Numbered from the stretch's first letter, positions 1-8,846 are shown. The stretch: DNA of 21,095 bases from Faecalimonas sp. (GCA_026169575.1 JAPFCT010000176.1:1-21095), one strand, 5' to 3'. Notes: a model not told the origin generated them from the sequence alone. Numbers and translations are program-made.

Positions 1-151
1 AAGCACAACGAGATTATTTTTAAATACACCGTCAGTTCCGATGATGCTTGTAAATATTCTGACTTCAGCTGTTGACATGCGGATGAGCTGTCGGAGTGAC
101 TATGGCGGGACAGAAGAAAAGTTCACAGAGCTGTTTAGTGAAAATGAATAA
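1..151 (+). CDS. 3' end of an unidentified upstream gene (partial)
   Basis: An open frame enters from the left edge and stops at TAA 149-151. Its last codons (about 76-148, ending FTELFSENE) have coding-like composition. I do not recognise the protein. Between 1 and about 70 the alternative frame beginning at base 1 looks at least as coding-like before it meets TGA at 73-75, so the true frame of the first third is unsure and a frameshift around 65-78 is possible. It is followed by a strong terminator, which supports a gene ending here. No function is proposed. Confidence 0.35.
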   Translation, partial: STTRLFLNTPSVPMMLVNILTSAVDMRMSCRSDYGGTEEKFTELFSENE

Positions 152-177
152 AAAATATAGTGAATAATATAAAAATG

Positions 178-221
178 GTCGTGTAAAATATGCAAAAAGT
201 ATATTTTACACGACTTTTTTT
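178..221 (+). terminator. Rho-independent terminator of the upstream gene
   Basis: A perfect 14-bp inverted repeat (178-191 with 201-214, arms beginning GTCGTGTAAAATA) has a 9-nt loop and is followed by seven T residues (215-221). It separates the upstream gene from the promoter that starts at 229. Confidence 0.9.
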
Positions 222-228
222 GATTGTA

Positions 229-257
229 TTGACTAAAAATATAGTGGATGATAAAAT
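229..257 (+). promoter_or_regulatory. Sigma-A-like promoter for the opp-tld operon
   Basis: TTGACT (229-234) and TAAAAT (252-257) are separated by 17 bp, giving a predicted start near 264 and a leader of about 40 nt. It lies only 8 bp after the terminator T-tract, so the operon is an independent transcription unit. No clear operator is visible. Confidence 0.75.
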
Positions 258-305
258 ATAGACAAAACAAATAACCATATAGATCACATAGAAGGAGGAA
301 AGGTT

Positions 306-1991
306 ATGAAAATGAAACGATTGCTGGCACTGGCGCTGGCAGGTGTGATGACTTTCTCGATGGCAGCCTGCGGAGGAGGTTCGGAAGACAAAAAAGCAGA
401 AGGGGAACAAAAGACAGTCAATGGAGATGTGCTGGATGCGGAGCAGTATTTTAACACATCAATGGGATCAGATCCATCTACTTTGGACAGTGTCAAAGGA
501 AATGATATGTACGGAAACAGTATTCTTCTGAATATTATGGAACCGCTGACACGTCTGGATGAAAAAGATGGAGAGAATGTCAGAGTCGGAGCAGGAGCTG
601 AGTCATGGGAGTCTAACGAGGACGGAACGGTGTGGACGTTTAAACTTCGCGACAATCAATGGTCTGACGGAGAAGCGGTGACAGCGGAAGATTATGCATA
701 TGGAATCACAAGAACACTGGATCCGGAAGCAGGATCTCCAAATGCTTATCTGATCACATGTATTAAAAATGGTGTGGCAGTGAATAATGGGGAAAAACCA
801 GTATCAGAGCTTGGTGTGAAAGCAGTAGATGAGAAGACACTGGAAATTACACTGGAATCACCGACTCCGTATTTCTTATCACTGACTGATACAAGAGCGA
901 TGTTTCCACTTAGAAAAGATATTGTAGAGAAATATGGTGAGACATATGGTGCGGAAAAAGACAATATTGTAGGAAACGGCCCGTTCGTTGTTCAGACATG
1001 GACACATAACTCAGAAATCGTGCTTGCAAAAAATGAGAAGTACTGGGATGCAGAAAATGTACATCTGCAAAATGTAAACTATAAGATTTTAAATGATGAA
1101 AATGCGATCTATAATTCATTTGAAAATAAATCACTGGATACATGCAGCAGCGGAACACCGGAGTGGATTGACAGATTCAAATCAAAAGAAGATGTCATTT
1201 ACACAAAATCAGTGATCCCAAGTGTGCGTTTCCATTTCTTTAATACGAAAGATAAGTTATTTGGAAATGAAAATATCAGAAAAGCATTTACACTCGCGAT
1301 CAACCGTGAAGAAGTGGCAAAATCAATCTATTTTGATACGATGGATCCGCTGTATTCCTGGGTTCCGAACGGAGTTTCCACAGGAGAGCAGGGAATCTAC
1401 AGAGAACAGGTAGAAGAGCCATTGAAGGCGATGTACGAATCAGAAGATCCGAAGGAACTGTTATTAAAAGGAATGGAAGAGCTGGGACTTGGATCAGACC
1501 CATCCAAACTGGACATTAAATTTACATTGGGAGATACCAACCAGTGGATCAGAAATTATGGAGAATATTATCAGCAGGTATTTAAAAAGGAACTTGGTGT
1601 CAATATTGAATTAGATACAAATGAGTGGGGAACGTTCCAGTCAAAGACAAATTCCGGTGACTATCAGATGGGCTATATGGTATGGGGAATTGATTATAAC
1701 GATCCGATTTCCATGCTTTCTTTGATGAAATCGAATGCAGGATCTATTCCGACTTTCTGGGAGAATGCAGAGTATGATGCACTGATCGATCAGGCTTCAG
1801 TAGAAATGGATGAGGCGAAGCGTGTGGAACTGTATAAGCAGGCAGAGAAACTTCTCTTTGAAGAAGGATGTGCATTATGTCCGGTTGTAAATGAAAGCAA
1901 ACACGCATTTACATATGAATATGTAAAAAATATTTCTGAACTTCCATTCACAACAATGGGCTCTAAGAAGCTTTACATCAGCGGAAGATAG
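306..1991 (+). CDS. oppA: Oligopeptide ABC transporter substrate-binding lipoprotein (OppA type)
   Basis: This 561-residue protein is an SBP_bac_5 family receptor that captures extracellular peptides and delivers them to the OppBC channel. Residues 1-21 form a lipoprotein signal peptide (basic MKMKR, hydrophobic stretch, lipobox MAAC) with Cys22 as the lipid-modified residue; a flexible GGGSEDKK linker follows. Family hallmarks are visible: the WTFKLRDNQWSDG region with TAEDYAYG, then PTPYF and VGNGPF in the middle, and a KNEKYWDA block. These resemble the OppA branch more than the DppA/NikA branch. A strong GGAGG lies 9 nt before ATG 306. It is the first gene of the operon, and a stem-loop follows it, in keeping with the receptor being made in excess. 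The peptide length and sequence preference cannot be read from the sequence. Confidence 0.93.
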   Translation: MKMKRLLALALAGVMTFSMAACGGGSEDKKAEGEQKTVNGDVLDAEQYFNTSMGSDPSTLDSVKGNDMYGNSILLNIMEPLTRLDEKDGENVRVGAGAESWESNEDGTVWTFKLRDNQWSDGEAVTAEDYAYGITRTLDPEAGSPNAYLITCIKNGVAVNNGEKPVSELGVKAVDEKTLEITLESPTPYFLSLTDTRAMFPLRKDIVEKYGETYGAEKDNIVGNGPFVVQTWTHNSEIVLAKNEKYWDAENVHLQNVNYKILNDENAIYNSFENKSLDTCSSGTPEWIDRFKSKEDVIYTKSVIPSVRFHFFNTKDKLFGNENIRKAFTLAINREEVAKSIYFDTMDPLYSWVPNGVSTGEQGIYREQVEEPLKAMYESEDPKELLLKGMEELGLGSDPSKLDIKFTLGDTNQWIRNYGEYYQQVFKKELGVNIELDTNEWGTFQSKTNSGDYQMGYMVWGIDYNDPISMLSLMKSNAGSIPTFWENAEYDALIDQASVEMDEAKRVELYKQAEKLLFEEGCALCPVVNESKHAFTYEYVKNISELPFTTMGSKKLYISGR

Positions 1992-2021
1992 AAACAGAAA
2001 GAAAAGGAACAGATCAAAAAT

Positions 2022-2061
2022 AAAAGGAGATTGCGGCATGAAAAGGCTGCAACCTCCTTTT
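2022..2061 (+). promoter_or_regulatory. Intergenic stem-loop between oppA and oppB
   Basis: A 16-position stem (2022-2037 with 2046-2061) has one A/C mismatch, one G-U pair and an 8-nt loop. It sits in the 112-nt gap after oppA and ends in only four T residues. It is therefore better read as an mRNA-stabilising or partial-termination hairpin that lowers expression of the downstream genes relative to the receptor than as a full terminator. Confidence 0.6.
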
Positions 2062-2103
2062 ATCAAAGGGATACAATTATAAAAAAGACAAAGGAGAGGC
2101 ACT

Positions 2104-3027
2104 ATGGCTAAGTATATATTGAAGCGGATCAGCTATATGATACTTACACTATTCATTATTACTACGGCAACATTTTTCTTGATGCACAGTATACCGGGAG
2201 ATCCTCTGGCATATATGGCAAAGAACCTGCCGGAACAGACGAGAGAGAATTATTATGCAAAGTATGGATTAGATAAACCAAAGACAGAGCAGTATGGGAT
2301 TTTCTTAAAGAACCTTCTCACGAAGGGAGAACTTGGAGAATCTCTCCGATATCCAGGAAGAAGTGTCACAGATACGATTATCACAAATTCAAAAGTCTCA
2401 GCAGTACCGGGAGGGCTGGCGCTTCTGATCGGTCTTGTGATCGGTGTGCTGCTTGGAATCATTGCGGCGCTGAACCGGAATAAGTGGCCGGATTATCTCG
2501 TCATGTTTGTCGCGATCATAGGAATCACAGTCCCGGTCTTTGTGCTGGCGGCAGTGCTGCAGTATGTATTTACGGTAAAGTTCCAGGTGCTTCCGACAAC
2601 CGGATGGGGAAAACCGGAAAATATTATCCTGCCGGTAGCGGTAATGTGTCTTGGAACGATCGCAACGTACGCAAGATACGTCAAATCCAATATGCTTGAT
2701 GTGCTGGGACAAGATTATATCCTCACTGCAGAGGCAAAAGGGGTAGACCGTTTCCATGTGATCAAGGATCATGTACTCCGCAACGCATTTCTGCCGTGTC
2801 TGACGATCCTCGGAGGACAGATCTCCGGAATTTTCACCGGAGCGTTTGTAGTGGAGAAGATTTTCGGAATACCGGGACTTGGATTTTACTATATCAGTTC
2901 CATCAATGACAGAGATTATACAATGATCATCGGAACGACTATCTTTGCCGCAGGACTATTTGTCATCGCGCAGTTGATCATTGATATTGCCTACAGTATT
3001 TTAGATCCGAGGATCAGGATCAAATAG
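2104..3027 (+). CDS. oppB: Oligopeptide ABC transporter permease (OppB/DppB family)
   Basis: This is a 307-residue inner-membrane subunit that forms half of the peptide channel with OppC. The N-terminus (YILKRISYMILTLFII) is the typical first transmembrane helix of the family, followed by the SIPGDP loop. Several hydrophobic helices follow, with the BPD_transp_1 coupling (EAA-like) loop around residues 199-220 (LTAEAKGVDRFHVIKDHVLRN), which contacts the ATPases. The length is normal for the family. An AGGAGA ribosome site precedes ATG 2104. It is 17 nt upstream of oppC and surely co-transcribed with it. Opp and Dpp substrate classes cannot be separated from the permease alone; the symbol follows the OppA-like receptor. 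Confidence 0.92.
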   Translation: MAKYILKRISYMILTLFIITTATFFLMHSIPGDPLAYMAKNLPEQTRENYYAKYGLDKPKTEQYGIFLKNLLTKGELGESLRYPGRSVTDTIITNSKVSAVPGGLALLIGLVIGVLLGIIAALNRNKWPDYLVMFVAIIGITVPVFVLAAVLQYVFTVKFQVLPTTGWGKPENIILPVAVMCLGTIATYARYVKSNMLDVLGQDYILTAEAKGVDRFHVIKDHVLRNAFLPCLTILGGQISGIFTGAFVVEKIFGIPGLGFYYISSINDRDYTMIIGTTIFAAGLFVIAQLIIDIAYSILDPRIRIK

Positions 3028-3044
3028 TCGGGGAGGAGAACAAA

Positions 3045-3995
3045 ATGGAAAAAGAAGTGAGGAATACATTTGATCCTAATGAGGAGATCTCGATAGAGAA
3101 ATTTCAGATCATCGGTCTGGATGATGAGCCGGAAGTGCTTGCAAGACCGCGGGTAAGCTACTGGAAAGATGCGTGGCGCAGATTAAAGAAGAATAAAATT
3201 GCGCTGGTGGCGCTGATTATTTTACTTTTGATGACATTTATGGTGATCTTTGGACCGAAGATCAGCGGATATGCGTTTGAGGAGATTGATACAAATGCGA
3301 TCAATCAGGCGCCAAGTGGAAAACACTGGTTTGGTACGGATTCTCTTGGAAGAGATATTTTTGCCAAAGTCTGGCAGGCGGGCCGCGTGTCTCTTCTGAT
3401 CGGTATTACCGGAGCAGTGATCTCGAGTGTAGTCGGCTGTATTTACGGCGGGATCGCAGCATACTTTGGAGGGATCGTAGACGATATCATGATGCGAATC
3501 GTAGAAGTACTCCTGAGTATTCCGTATCTGATCATCGTTATTTTAATTTCGGTTGTGACAGACAGCAAGAGTCTCGGAACCTTGATGCTGGCTCTGACCT
3601 TGACCGGCTGGTGCGGGATTGCAAGGCTTGTCCGCGGACAGATGCTTCAGCTGAAATCTCAGGAATTTGTCCTTGCGGCAAATGCACTTGGGGTTTCCCC
3701 GATCAAAACAATTTTGAAACATATGATCCCGAATACGATCAGTCTCATCATTGTTGCGATCACATTTGATATCCCGGGATATATTTTCTCGGAAGCATTT
3801 TTGAGCTATATCGGACTTGGAATCCAGGCTCCGAACACAAGCTGGGGAGCGCTTGCATCCGCAGCACAGCAGAACTTTATGTTTTATCCATACCAGATGC
3901 TTTTCCCGGCGCTGATGATTGCGCTTACGATGCTTTCATTTACACTGCTTGGGGACGGACTGAGAGATGCACTGGATCCAAAACAGAGAAAATAG
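3045..3995 (+). CDS. oppC: Oligopeptide ABC transporter permease (OppC/DppC family)
   Basis: This 316-residue membrane subunit pairs with OppB. A charged cytoplasmic N-terminus of about 45 residues contains the family motif YWKDAWRRLKKNKIAL just before the first transmembrane helix (OppC_N region). The periplasmic-type loop carries GKHWFGTDSLGRDIF, a hallmark of OppC/DppC proteins. The EAA-like coupling loop is near residues 206-227 (VLAANALGVSPIKTILKHMIPN), and the C-terminus ends in the usual LLGDGLRDALDPKQRK. GGAGG lies 8 nt before ATG 3045. The gene ends 15 nt before the likely oppD start. Confidence 0.93.
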   Translation: MEKEVRNTFDPNEEISIEKFQIIGLDDEPEVLARPRVSYWKDAWRRLKKNKIALVALIILLLMTFMVIFGPKISGYAFEEIDTNAINQAPSGKHWFGTDSLGRDIFAKVWQAGRVSLLIGITGAVISSVVGCIYGGIAAYFGGIVDDIMMRIVEVLLSIPYLIIVILISVVTDSKSLGTLMLALTLTGWCGIARLVRGQMLQLKSQEFVLAANALGVSPIKTILKHMIPNTISLIIVAITFDIPGYIFSEAFLSYIGLGIQAPNTSWGALASAAQQNFMFYPYQMLFPALMIALTMLSFTLLGDGLRDALDPKQRK

Positions 3996-4010
3996 CGGGA
4001 GGATATGGAA

Positions 4011-5051
4011 ATGTCAGAGAAAGAGAAAATATTAGAAGTGGACAATCTGCATGTTTCTTTTCATACATATGCAGGAGAAGTAAAGGCGGTCAGAGGGGTC
4101 GGTTTTGAACTGAACAAAGGAGAAACGCTGGCGTTTGTAGGAGAATCCGGATGTGGAAAGACCGTGACTGCAAAATCGATCTTAAGGCTGTTAAAGCCGC
4201 CGTTTGCAGAGATCAAAGAAGGATCGAAGATCATCTGTAACGGGAAAGACGTGCTTGCAATGAATCAGAAAGAACTGTGTTCTTTTCGTGGAGATGAAGT
4301 CAGCATGATCTTCCAGGATCCGATGACTTCTTTAAATCCGACCATGACGGTTGGAAAACAGATCATGGAGAGTCTGAAGATCCACAAACATCTGGATAAA
4401 AAGCAGGCAAGAGAAGAAGCAATCGAGATGCTGCGGATGGTAAATATCCCAAGTCCGGAGAAACGGATCGACAACTATCCGCATGAGATGTCTGGAGGAA
4501 TGCGCCAGAGAGTGATGATCGCGATGGCGCTCGCGTGCAATCCGAAGATCCTGATCGCAGATGAACCGACGACAGCGCTGGATGTGACGATCCAGGCACA
4601 GATCATGGATCTGATGAGTGAACTGAAAGAGAAGATGAACACGGCGATTATTTTAGTAACGCACGACCTGGGAGTGGTTGCAAACTTTGCGGACCGCATT
4701 CAGGTCATGTATGCCGGACAAGTGGTGGAGCGGGGAACCGCAAAGGAGATTTTTGAAGAGAGTCGTCATCCATATACATGGGCGCTGTTGAACTCTGTTC
4801 CGAAGATGGAGAAAGAGACAAAGAAAGAGCTGTATGCATTAAAAGGAACGCCGCCGGATCTGATCCTTCCGCTGAATCATTGTCCGTTTGCTTCCAGGTG
4901 TGAGTATTGTATGCCGATCTGCAAGGAGAGAAATCCGCAGGAGTACAGTATCAGTGACACGCATAAGGTGTCCTGCTGGCTGCAGCATAAGAATGCTCCA
5001 AAAGTAAAATCATTCTACGACAGGAGGAAAGAAGATGGATCAGACAGTTAA
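4011..5051 (+). CDS. oppD: Oligopeptide ABC transporter ATP-binding protein (OppD/DppD family)
   Basis: This is one of two cytoplasmic ATPases powering the importer, 346 residues from ATG 4011. Another ATG at 4005 is only 2 nt from GGGAGG (3997-4002), whereas 4011 is 8 nt away, so 4011 is preferred. Numbering from 4011, Walker A GESGCGKT is at 44-51, the Q-loop at Gln102, the signature SGGMRQ at 161-166, Walker B ILIADE at 180-185 and the H-loop at His218. The C-terminal oligo_HPY region (from about 285) carries a cysteine cluster (HCPFASRCEYCMPIC and a later SCW), a feature of the family that can bind an iron-sulfur cluster in some members. The 3' end overlaps oppF by 17 nt, which suggests translational coupling. 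Confidence 0.93.
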   Translation: MSEKEKILEVDNLHVSFHTYAGEVKAVRGVGFELNKGETLAFVGESGCGKTVTAKSILRLLKPPFAEIKEGSKIICNGKDVLAMNQKELCSFRGDEVSMIFQDPMTSLNPTMTVGKQIMESLKIHKHLDKKQAREEAIEMLRMVNIPSPEKRIDNYPHEMSGGMRQRVMIAMALACNPKILIADEPTTALDVTIQAQIMDLMSELKEKMNTAIILVTHDLGVVANFADRIQVMYAGQVVERGTAKEIFEESRHPYTWALLNSVPKMEKETKKELYALKGTPPDLILPLNHCPFASRCEYCMPICKERNPQEYSISDTHKVSCWLQHKNAPKVKSFYDRRKEDGSDS

Positions 5052-6042
5052 AGCATTACAAGAGGCGGATACAATTCTGGAAGTAAAGGATTTGTGCAAA
5101 TATTTCAAGGTTGGACGAAAGCAGACATTAAAGGCAGTGGATCATGTGAATCTGTCTCTGAAGCGGGGAGAAACGCTGGGGCTGGTAGGAGAATCCGGAT
5201 GTGGAAAGACAACCTGCGGGAGAACGATGATGAAACTGTATGAGCCGACTTCGGGCAGTGTGTTTTTTGAGGGGCAGGATGTATCCAGACTGAAAGGGAA
5301 AGAACTTCTGAAGTTTAAGAAAAATGTGCAGATCATTTTTCAGGATCCCTATGCGTCTCTCGATCCGCGAATGACGATCGGGGAGATCATCTCGGAAGGG
5401 ATGAACGTGCATTTTAAATTTTCTGAGGAAGAGAAAGCAAAAAGAGTTGCAGATCTGCTGAATAAAGTAGGATTAAGTGCAGAATATGCGAACCGCTTCG
5501 CACATGAACTTTCCGGAGGACAGAGACAGCGTATCGGAATTGCAAGGGCGCTTGCGGTGGAACCAAAATTCATTGTCTGTGACGAGCCGATCTCTGCACT
5601 GGATGTTTCGATCCAGGCGCAGGTAGTCAATCTTCTGATCCAGCTGCATAAGGAATTTGGACTGACGTATCTGTTTATCTCCCATGACCTTTCGATGGTA
5701 AGACATATCTCTGACAAGGTAGGAGTGATGTATTTGGGATCGATGGTCGAACTGGCAGGCAATCATGAATTATACGATCATCCGCTGCATCCGTATACGC
5801 AGGCGCTGATCTCTGCGATCCCGGATATCGACACAGAAACTGGAGCGAAAAAAGAGCGGATCAAGCTGGAAGGAGAAGTGCCAAGCCCGATCGATCCGCC
5901 GCCGGGATGTAAATTCCGGGCGAGATGCAGATATGCGATGGAAATCTGCGCAAAGGAAAATCCGAAACTGGTGGAAGTGGAACCGGAACATTTTGTTGCA
6001 TGCCATTTGTGCGAGAAGAGTTGTGGAAACAAGGAGAAATAA
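5035..6042 (+). CDS. oppF: Oligopeptide ABC transporter ATP-binding protein (OppF/DppF family)
   Basis: The second ATPase of the importer, 335 residues. Walker A GESGCGKT spans 52-59, the Q-loop is Gln103, the signature LSGGQRQR is at 159-166, and Walker B FIVCDE is at 179-184 followed by the D-loop. The C-terminal oligo_HPY region contains Cys residues in the contexts GCKFRARCRY, EICAKENP and ACHLC. AGGAGG at 5022-5027 lies inside the end of oppD and is correctly spaced for ATG 5035. It is followed after 3 nt by tldD, so the transporter and the peptidase genes share one message. Confidence 0.93.
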   Translation: MDQTVKALQEADTILEVKDLCKYFKVGRKQTLKAVDHVNLSLKRGETLGLVGESGCGKTTCGRTMMKLYEPTSGSVFFEGQDVSRLKGKELLKFKKNVQIIFQDPYASLDPRMTIGEIISEGMNVHFKFSEEEKAKRVADLLNKVGLSAEYANRFAHELSGGQRQRIGIARALAVEPKFIVCDEPISALDVSIQAQVVNLLIQLHKEFGLTYLFISHDLSMVRHISDKVGVMYLGSMVELAGNHELYDHPLHPYTQALISAIPDIDTETGAKKERIKLEGEVPSPIDPPPGCKFRARCRYAMEICAKENPKLVEVEPEHFVACHLCEKSCGNKEK

Positions 6043-6045
6043 AAG

Positions 6046-7416
6046 ATGAATCAGTCGCTTATCGAGAAAATACTGGATTATGCAGTGTCACACGGCGGTG
6101 ATTTCGCAGAAGTTTTTTATGAAGATACAGAGAAAAGTGATATTCTTCTTCTTGGGGAGAAGCTTTTGAACTGCTCTTCCGGAAGAGAGCGGGGAGTCGG
6201 TATCCGTATTTTTTCTGGTCTGCAGTCTACTTATCTGCATACATCAGACTGTAGTGAGAGAGGCATTTTTCAGCTGCTGTCTTCGTGGAAGGCAGCGGGG
6301 GGAAGCAGGCAGAGAGAACTGCTCTCCCTGCCTGGAAATGCAGAAAAAGTGCAGGATCATGTTTGGAAAAAAGCTGATGCAAAGCAGAAGCTGGAACTGA
6401 TGCAGCGGGGGATCTGTGCAGGAAAAATGACAGACAGCGCTGTGACCCAGATGCGGGCAAAATATATTGATATGGATCAGCATGTGACGATCGCGAATAC
6501 AGAAGGAAGATTTGTCCAGGACCACCGGGTGAAGACAAGGCTGCACCTGACGGCTTATGCGGAGGCAGACGGAGAATGCCAGACCAGCTATGTGGGACCG
6601 GGGGCGATGAAGGGATTTGAATTTTACGATCAGATCGATGTGGAGGCATATGCAAGAAAGGCTGCCATGTCTGCGAAGGCGCTGCTCCACGCGAAGCCAT
6701 GTCCGACCGGAAGAATGCCGGTTGTGATCGGAAATGGATTTGGAGGGCTGTTTTTCCATGAGGCATGCGGACATTCACTGGAGGCATCCAGCGTGGCAAA
6801 GAATGCTTCTGAATTTTGCGGCAGGCTTGGAGAGCGGGTCGCATCCGGGAAAGTAACGCTGATCGACGATGGATCGATGGAAGGACACTGGGGATCGCTT
6901 GGTGTGGATGATGAGGGAGAGCCGGTGAGGAAAAACGTGCTGATCGAACGCGGTGTCCTCAAAGGCTATATGACAGACCGTCTGAATGGAAAGCGGATGC
7001 AGATGGAGCCGACAGGTTCGGCAAGAAGAGAGAATTACCGTTTTGCGCCGACTTCCAGGATGACAAATACCTATATTGCGCCAGGAAAAGATCCGGTAGA
7101 AAAGATCATCGGAGAAATCGAACATGGGATTTATGTAAAGAGCATCAATGCCGGATCTGTGCTTCCATCAACCGGGGAATTTAATTTTAATACGAGTGAG
7201 ACATTTTTGATCGAACACGGGGAGATTACGGTTCCGGTGCACAGCGCGACACTGATCGGAACGGGCGGAGATATTTTGAAGAAGGTAGATATGGTCGGAA
7301 ATGACTATGAGATCGGTCAGGGATTCTGCTATGCCGCGAGCGGCGCGCTTTACATCAGCGCCGGACAGCCTACGGTCAGAGTGTCAGAGATGACAGTGGG
7401 AGGTGATGCGTCATGA
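6046..7416 (+). CDS. tldD: TldD-family zinc metallopeptidase, catalytic subunit
   Basis: A 456-residue member of the TldD/PmbA (U62) family. In characterised bacteria TldD and TldE form a complex that degrades unfolded or modified peptides in the cytoplasm, including microcin B17 precursor and CcdA. The zinc motif HEACGH is at residues 238-243 (HExxxH), and Cys428, in the GQGFC context near the C-terminus, matches the third zinc ligand of E. coli TldD. The C-terminus ends in the family GQPTVRVSEMTVGG. The length is close to normal (E. coli TldD is about 480). AAGGAGA precedes ATG 6046. It overlaps tldE by 4 nt (ATGA) and follows oppF by 3 nt, which suggests that imported peptides are its substrates; this last point is inference. 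Confidence 0.93.
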   Translation: MNQSLIEKILDYAVSHGGDFAEVFYEDTEKSDILLLGEKLLNCSSGRERGVGIRIFSGLQSTYLHTSDCSERGIFQLLSSWKAAGGSRQRELLSLPGNAEKVQDHVWKKADAKQKLELMQRGICAGKMTDSAVTQMRAKYIDMDQHVTIANTEGRFVQDHRVKTRLHLTAYAEADGECQTSYVGPGAMKGFEFYDQIDVEAYARKAAMSAKALLHAKPCPTGRMPVVIGNGFGGLFFHEACGHSLEASSVAKNASEFCGRLGERVASGKVTLIDDGSMEGHWGSLGVDDEGEPVRKNVLIERGVLKGYMTDRLNGKRMQMEPTGSARRENYRFAPTSRMTNTYIAPGKDPVEKIIGEIEHGIYVKSINAGSVLPSTGEFNFNTSETFLIEHGEITVPVHSATLIGTGGDILKKVDMVGNDYEIGQGFCYAASGALYISAGQPTVRVSEMTVGGDAS

Positions 7417-8846
7417 TCAGCCGGGAGAATAAACAGAGGGCAGAAGAATTGAAAGGACTTCTGGAGCGGGAAGGTTTTTCCAGGATCCAGTTCTATCTGC
7501 AGGAACAGTATGGCTATGAGGTCAATGTATTTTCACAGGAGACAGACCGCAAGAGCGTGTCCCGGGAACTTCGGGTGTTTGTGGAAGCATGGAAAGAGGA
7601 TCAGCGGTATTACACTTATGCCAACAGTCTGGAATGTCCGCAGGAGATCGCCGGCAGACTCAGAGAAGCAGGGCAGTCAGAAACATCTGGCGGGATGTCA
7701 CAAGAGCATCCGGAAGCGTGGACGCAGGATGAATGTGATTTTTCAGAGAAACTGTGTGATACGGAGAAGTTGTGTACTCTGGAGGATTTGCGAAGCACAG
7801 AGGAGTTTTCTTATGTAGAGGAGTTTTGCTGTGCGAAAGAACTGTGTCGTGAGGAGGAACTGCTCAGGCGCGCAGAGCGTGCAGCGCTGGATCATGGTGC
7901 AGATGTGGTCAATGAATGTGCCTGCTATCATCAGAGAACAGAGACGGCAATTTATCATCCGGAGCGTCAGTGGCTTGAGGACAGCGGAGAATACCGTTAT
8001 CTGGGAGTCAGTGCGATCGCAAGAGCAGACGGGGATACTGCAGCTGCCTATGCCGGGGCCTATGGAGTGCCGGGAGAGGCATTTTCGCCGGAGATGCTTG
8101 CAGAAGAAGTGGCAGGGGAGGCAAAAGCGCGCCTTCACAGCGTTGTGCTTCCTTCCGGAGTGTACAAGGTACTTCTGAAGAATACGGTAATGGCAGAGCT
8201 TTTTGAAGCATATCTGCCGATCTTCTATGGAAATGCGATGCAGGAAGGAATGAGCAGGCTGGAGGGCCGGGAGAAGACCAGAATCGCATCAGAGAAGATC
8301 ACTGTTGTGGAGGATCCAGAACTGGAGGGAGGAAGAGAGACAAGGACTATCGATGATGAAGGAAATGCAGTGCAGAAAAAATATCTGATCCGCGAAGGAA
8401 TTTTTGAAACAGCATTGTATCATAATGCATCCGCGAAGGAAGCAGATGAAAAGCAGAGTACTGGGAATGGGTTTAAAGCGGATTTCCGCTCGGAGATCGG
8501 AACCGGAGTGACGAATGTAGAGATGCGGAGCAGTGACGGACGGGGAAAGACGTTAGAGGAAATGATGCGCGCAGCAGGTGAAGGTATTCTTGTGACCGGA
8601 ATCGATGGAACGTTTGCAGGAGTGGATGCGAGAACCGGAAACTTCTCACTGATCTCCAAGGGAGTAGTGATCCGGGAGGGAAAGAAGGCGGAGGCATTTT
8701 CGCAGGTGACGATCGCAGGTAATTTTTATGAGATGTTAAGACAGATCACTGAGGTTGGAAATGATCCGGCAGAGACACCGCCGTCGGCTGCATTTGTCAG
8801 AGCGCCATCGGTGTATGTGGGCAATCTGACTGTTTCGGGAAAATAA
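7413..8846 (+). CDS. tldE: TldE/PmbA-family subunit with an internal repeat insertion
   Basis: A 477-residue partner of TldD. As expected for TldE it lacks the HExxxH motif: the equivalent region reads NTVMAELFEAY. The C-terminal half is typical of PmbA (KADFRSEIGTGVTNVEM, and a QVTIAGNFYEML block). The start ATG 7413 overlaps the tldD stop. Residues about 88-157 look unlike the rest: a polar, acidic, Cys-rich segment with seven 6-residue units (see the repeat entry) and eight cysteines between residues 108 and 171. This appears to be a lineage-specific insertion in the N-terminal domain, and the frame stays open through it. It may shape the entrance or binding surface of the complex, but no function is established. 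It is the last gene of the operon. Confidence 0.9.
   Translation: MISRENKQRAEELKGLLEREGFSRIQFYLQEQYGYEVNVFSQETDRKSVSRELRVFVEAWKEDQRYYTYANSLECPQEIAGRLREAGQSETSGGMSQEHPEAWTQDECDFSEKLCDTEKLCTLEDLRSTEEFSYVEEFCCAKELCREEELLRRAERAALDHGADVVNECACYHQRTETAIYHPERQWLEDSGEYRYLGVSAIARADGDTAAAYAGAYGVPGEAFSPEMLAEEVAGEAKARLHSVVLPSGVYKVLLKNTVMAELFEAYLPIFYGNAMQEGMSRLEGREKTRIASEKITVVEDPELEGGRETRTIDDEGNAVQKKYLIREGIFETALYHNASAKEADEKQSTGNGFKADFRSEIGTGVTNVEMRSSDGRGKTLEEMMRAAGEGILVTGIDGTFAGVDARTGNFSLISKGVVIREGKKAEAFSQVTIAGNFYEMLRQITEVGNDPAETPPSAAFVRAPSVYVGNLTVSGK
7743..7868 (+). repeat. Degenerate 18-bp tandem repeat inside tldE
   Basis: Seven consecutive 18-bp units encode SEKLCD, TEKLCT, LEDLRS, TEEFSY, VEEFCC, AKELCR and EEELLR (residues 111-152). 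Position 2 is mostly Glu, position 4 always Leu or Phe, and position 5 often Cys. The units have diverged at the DNA level but keep the period and frame, as expected of an old in-frame minisatellite expansion. Confidence 0.75.
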
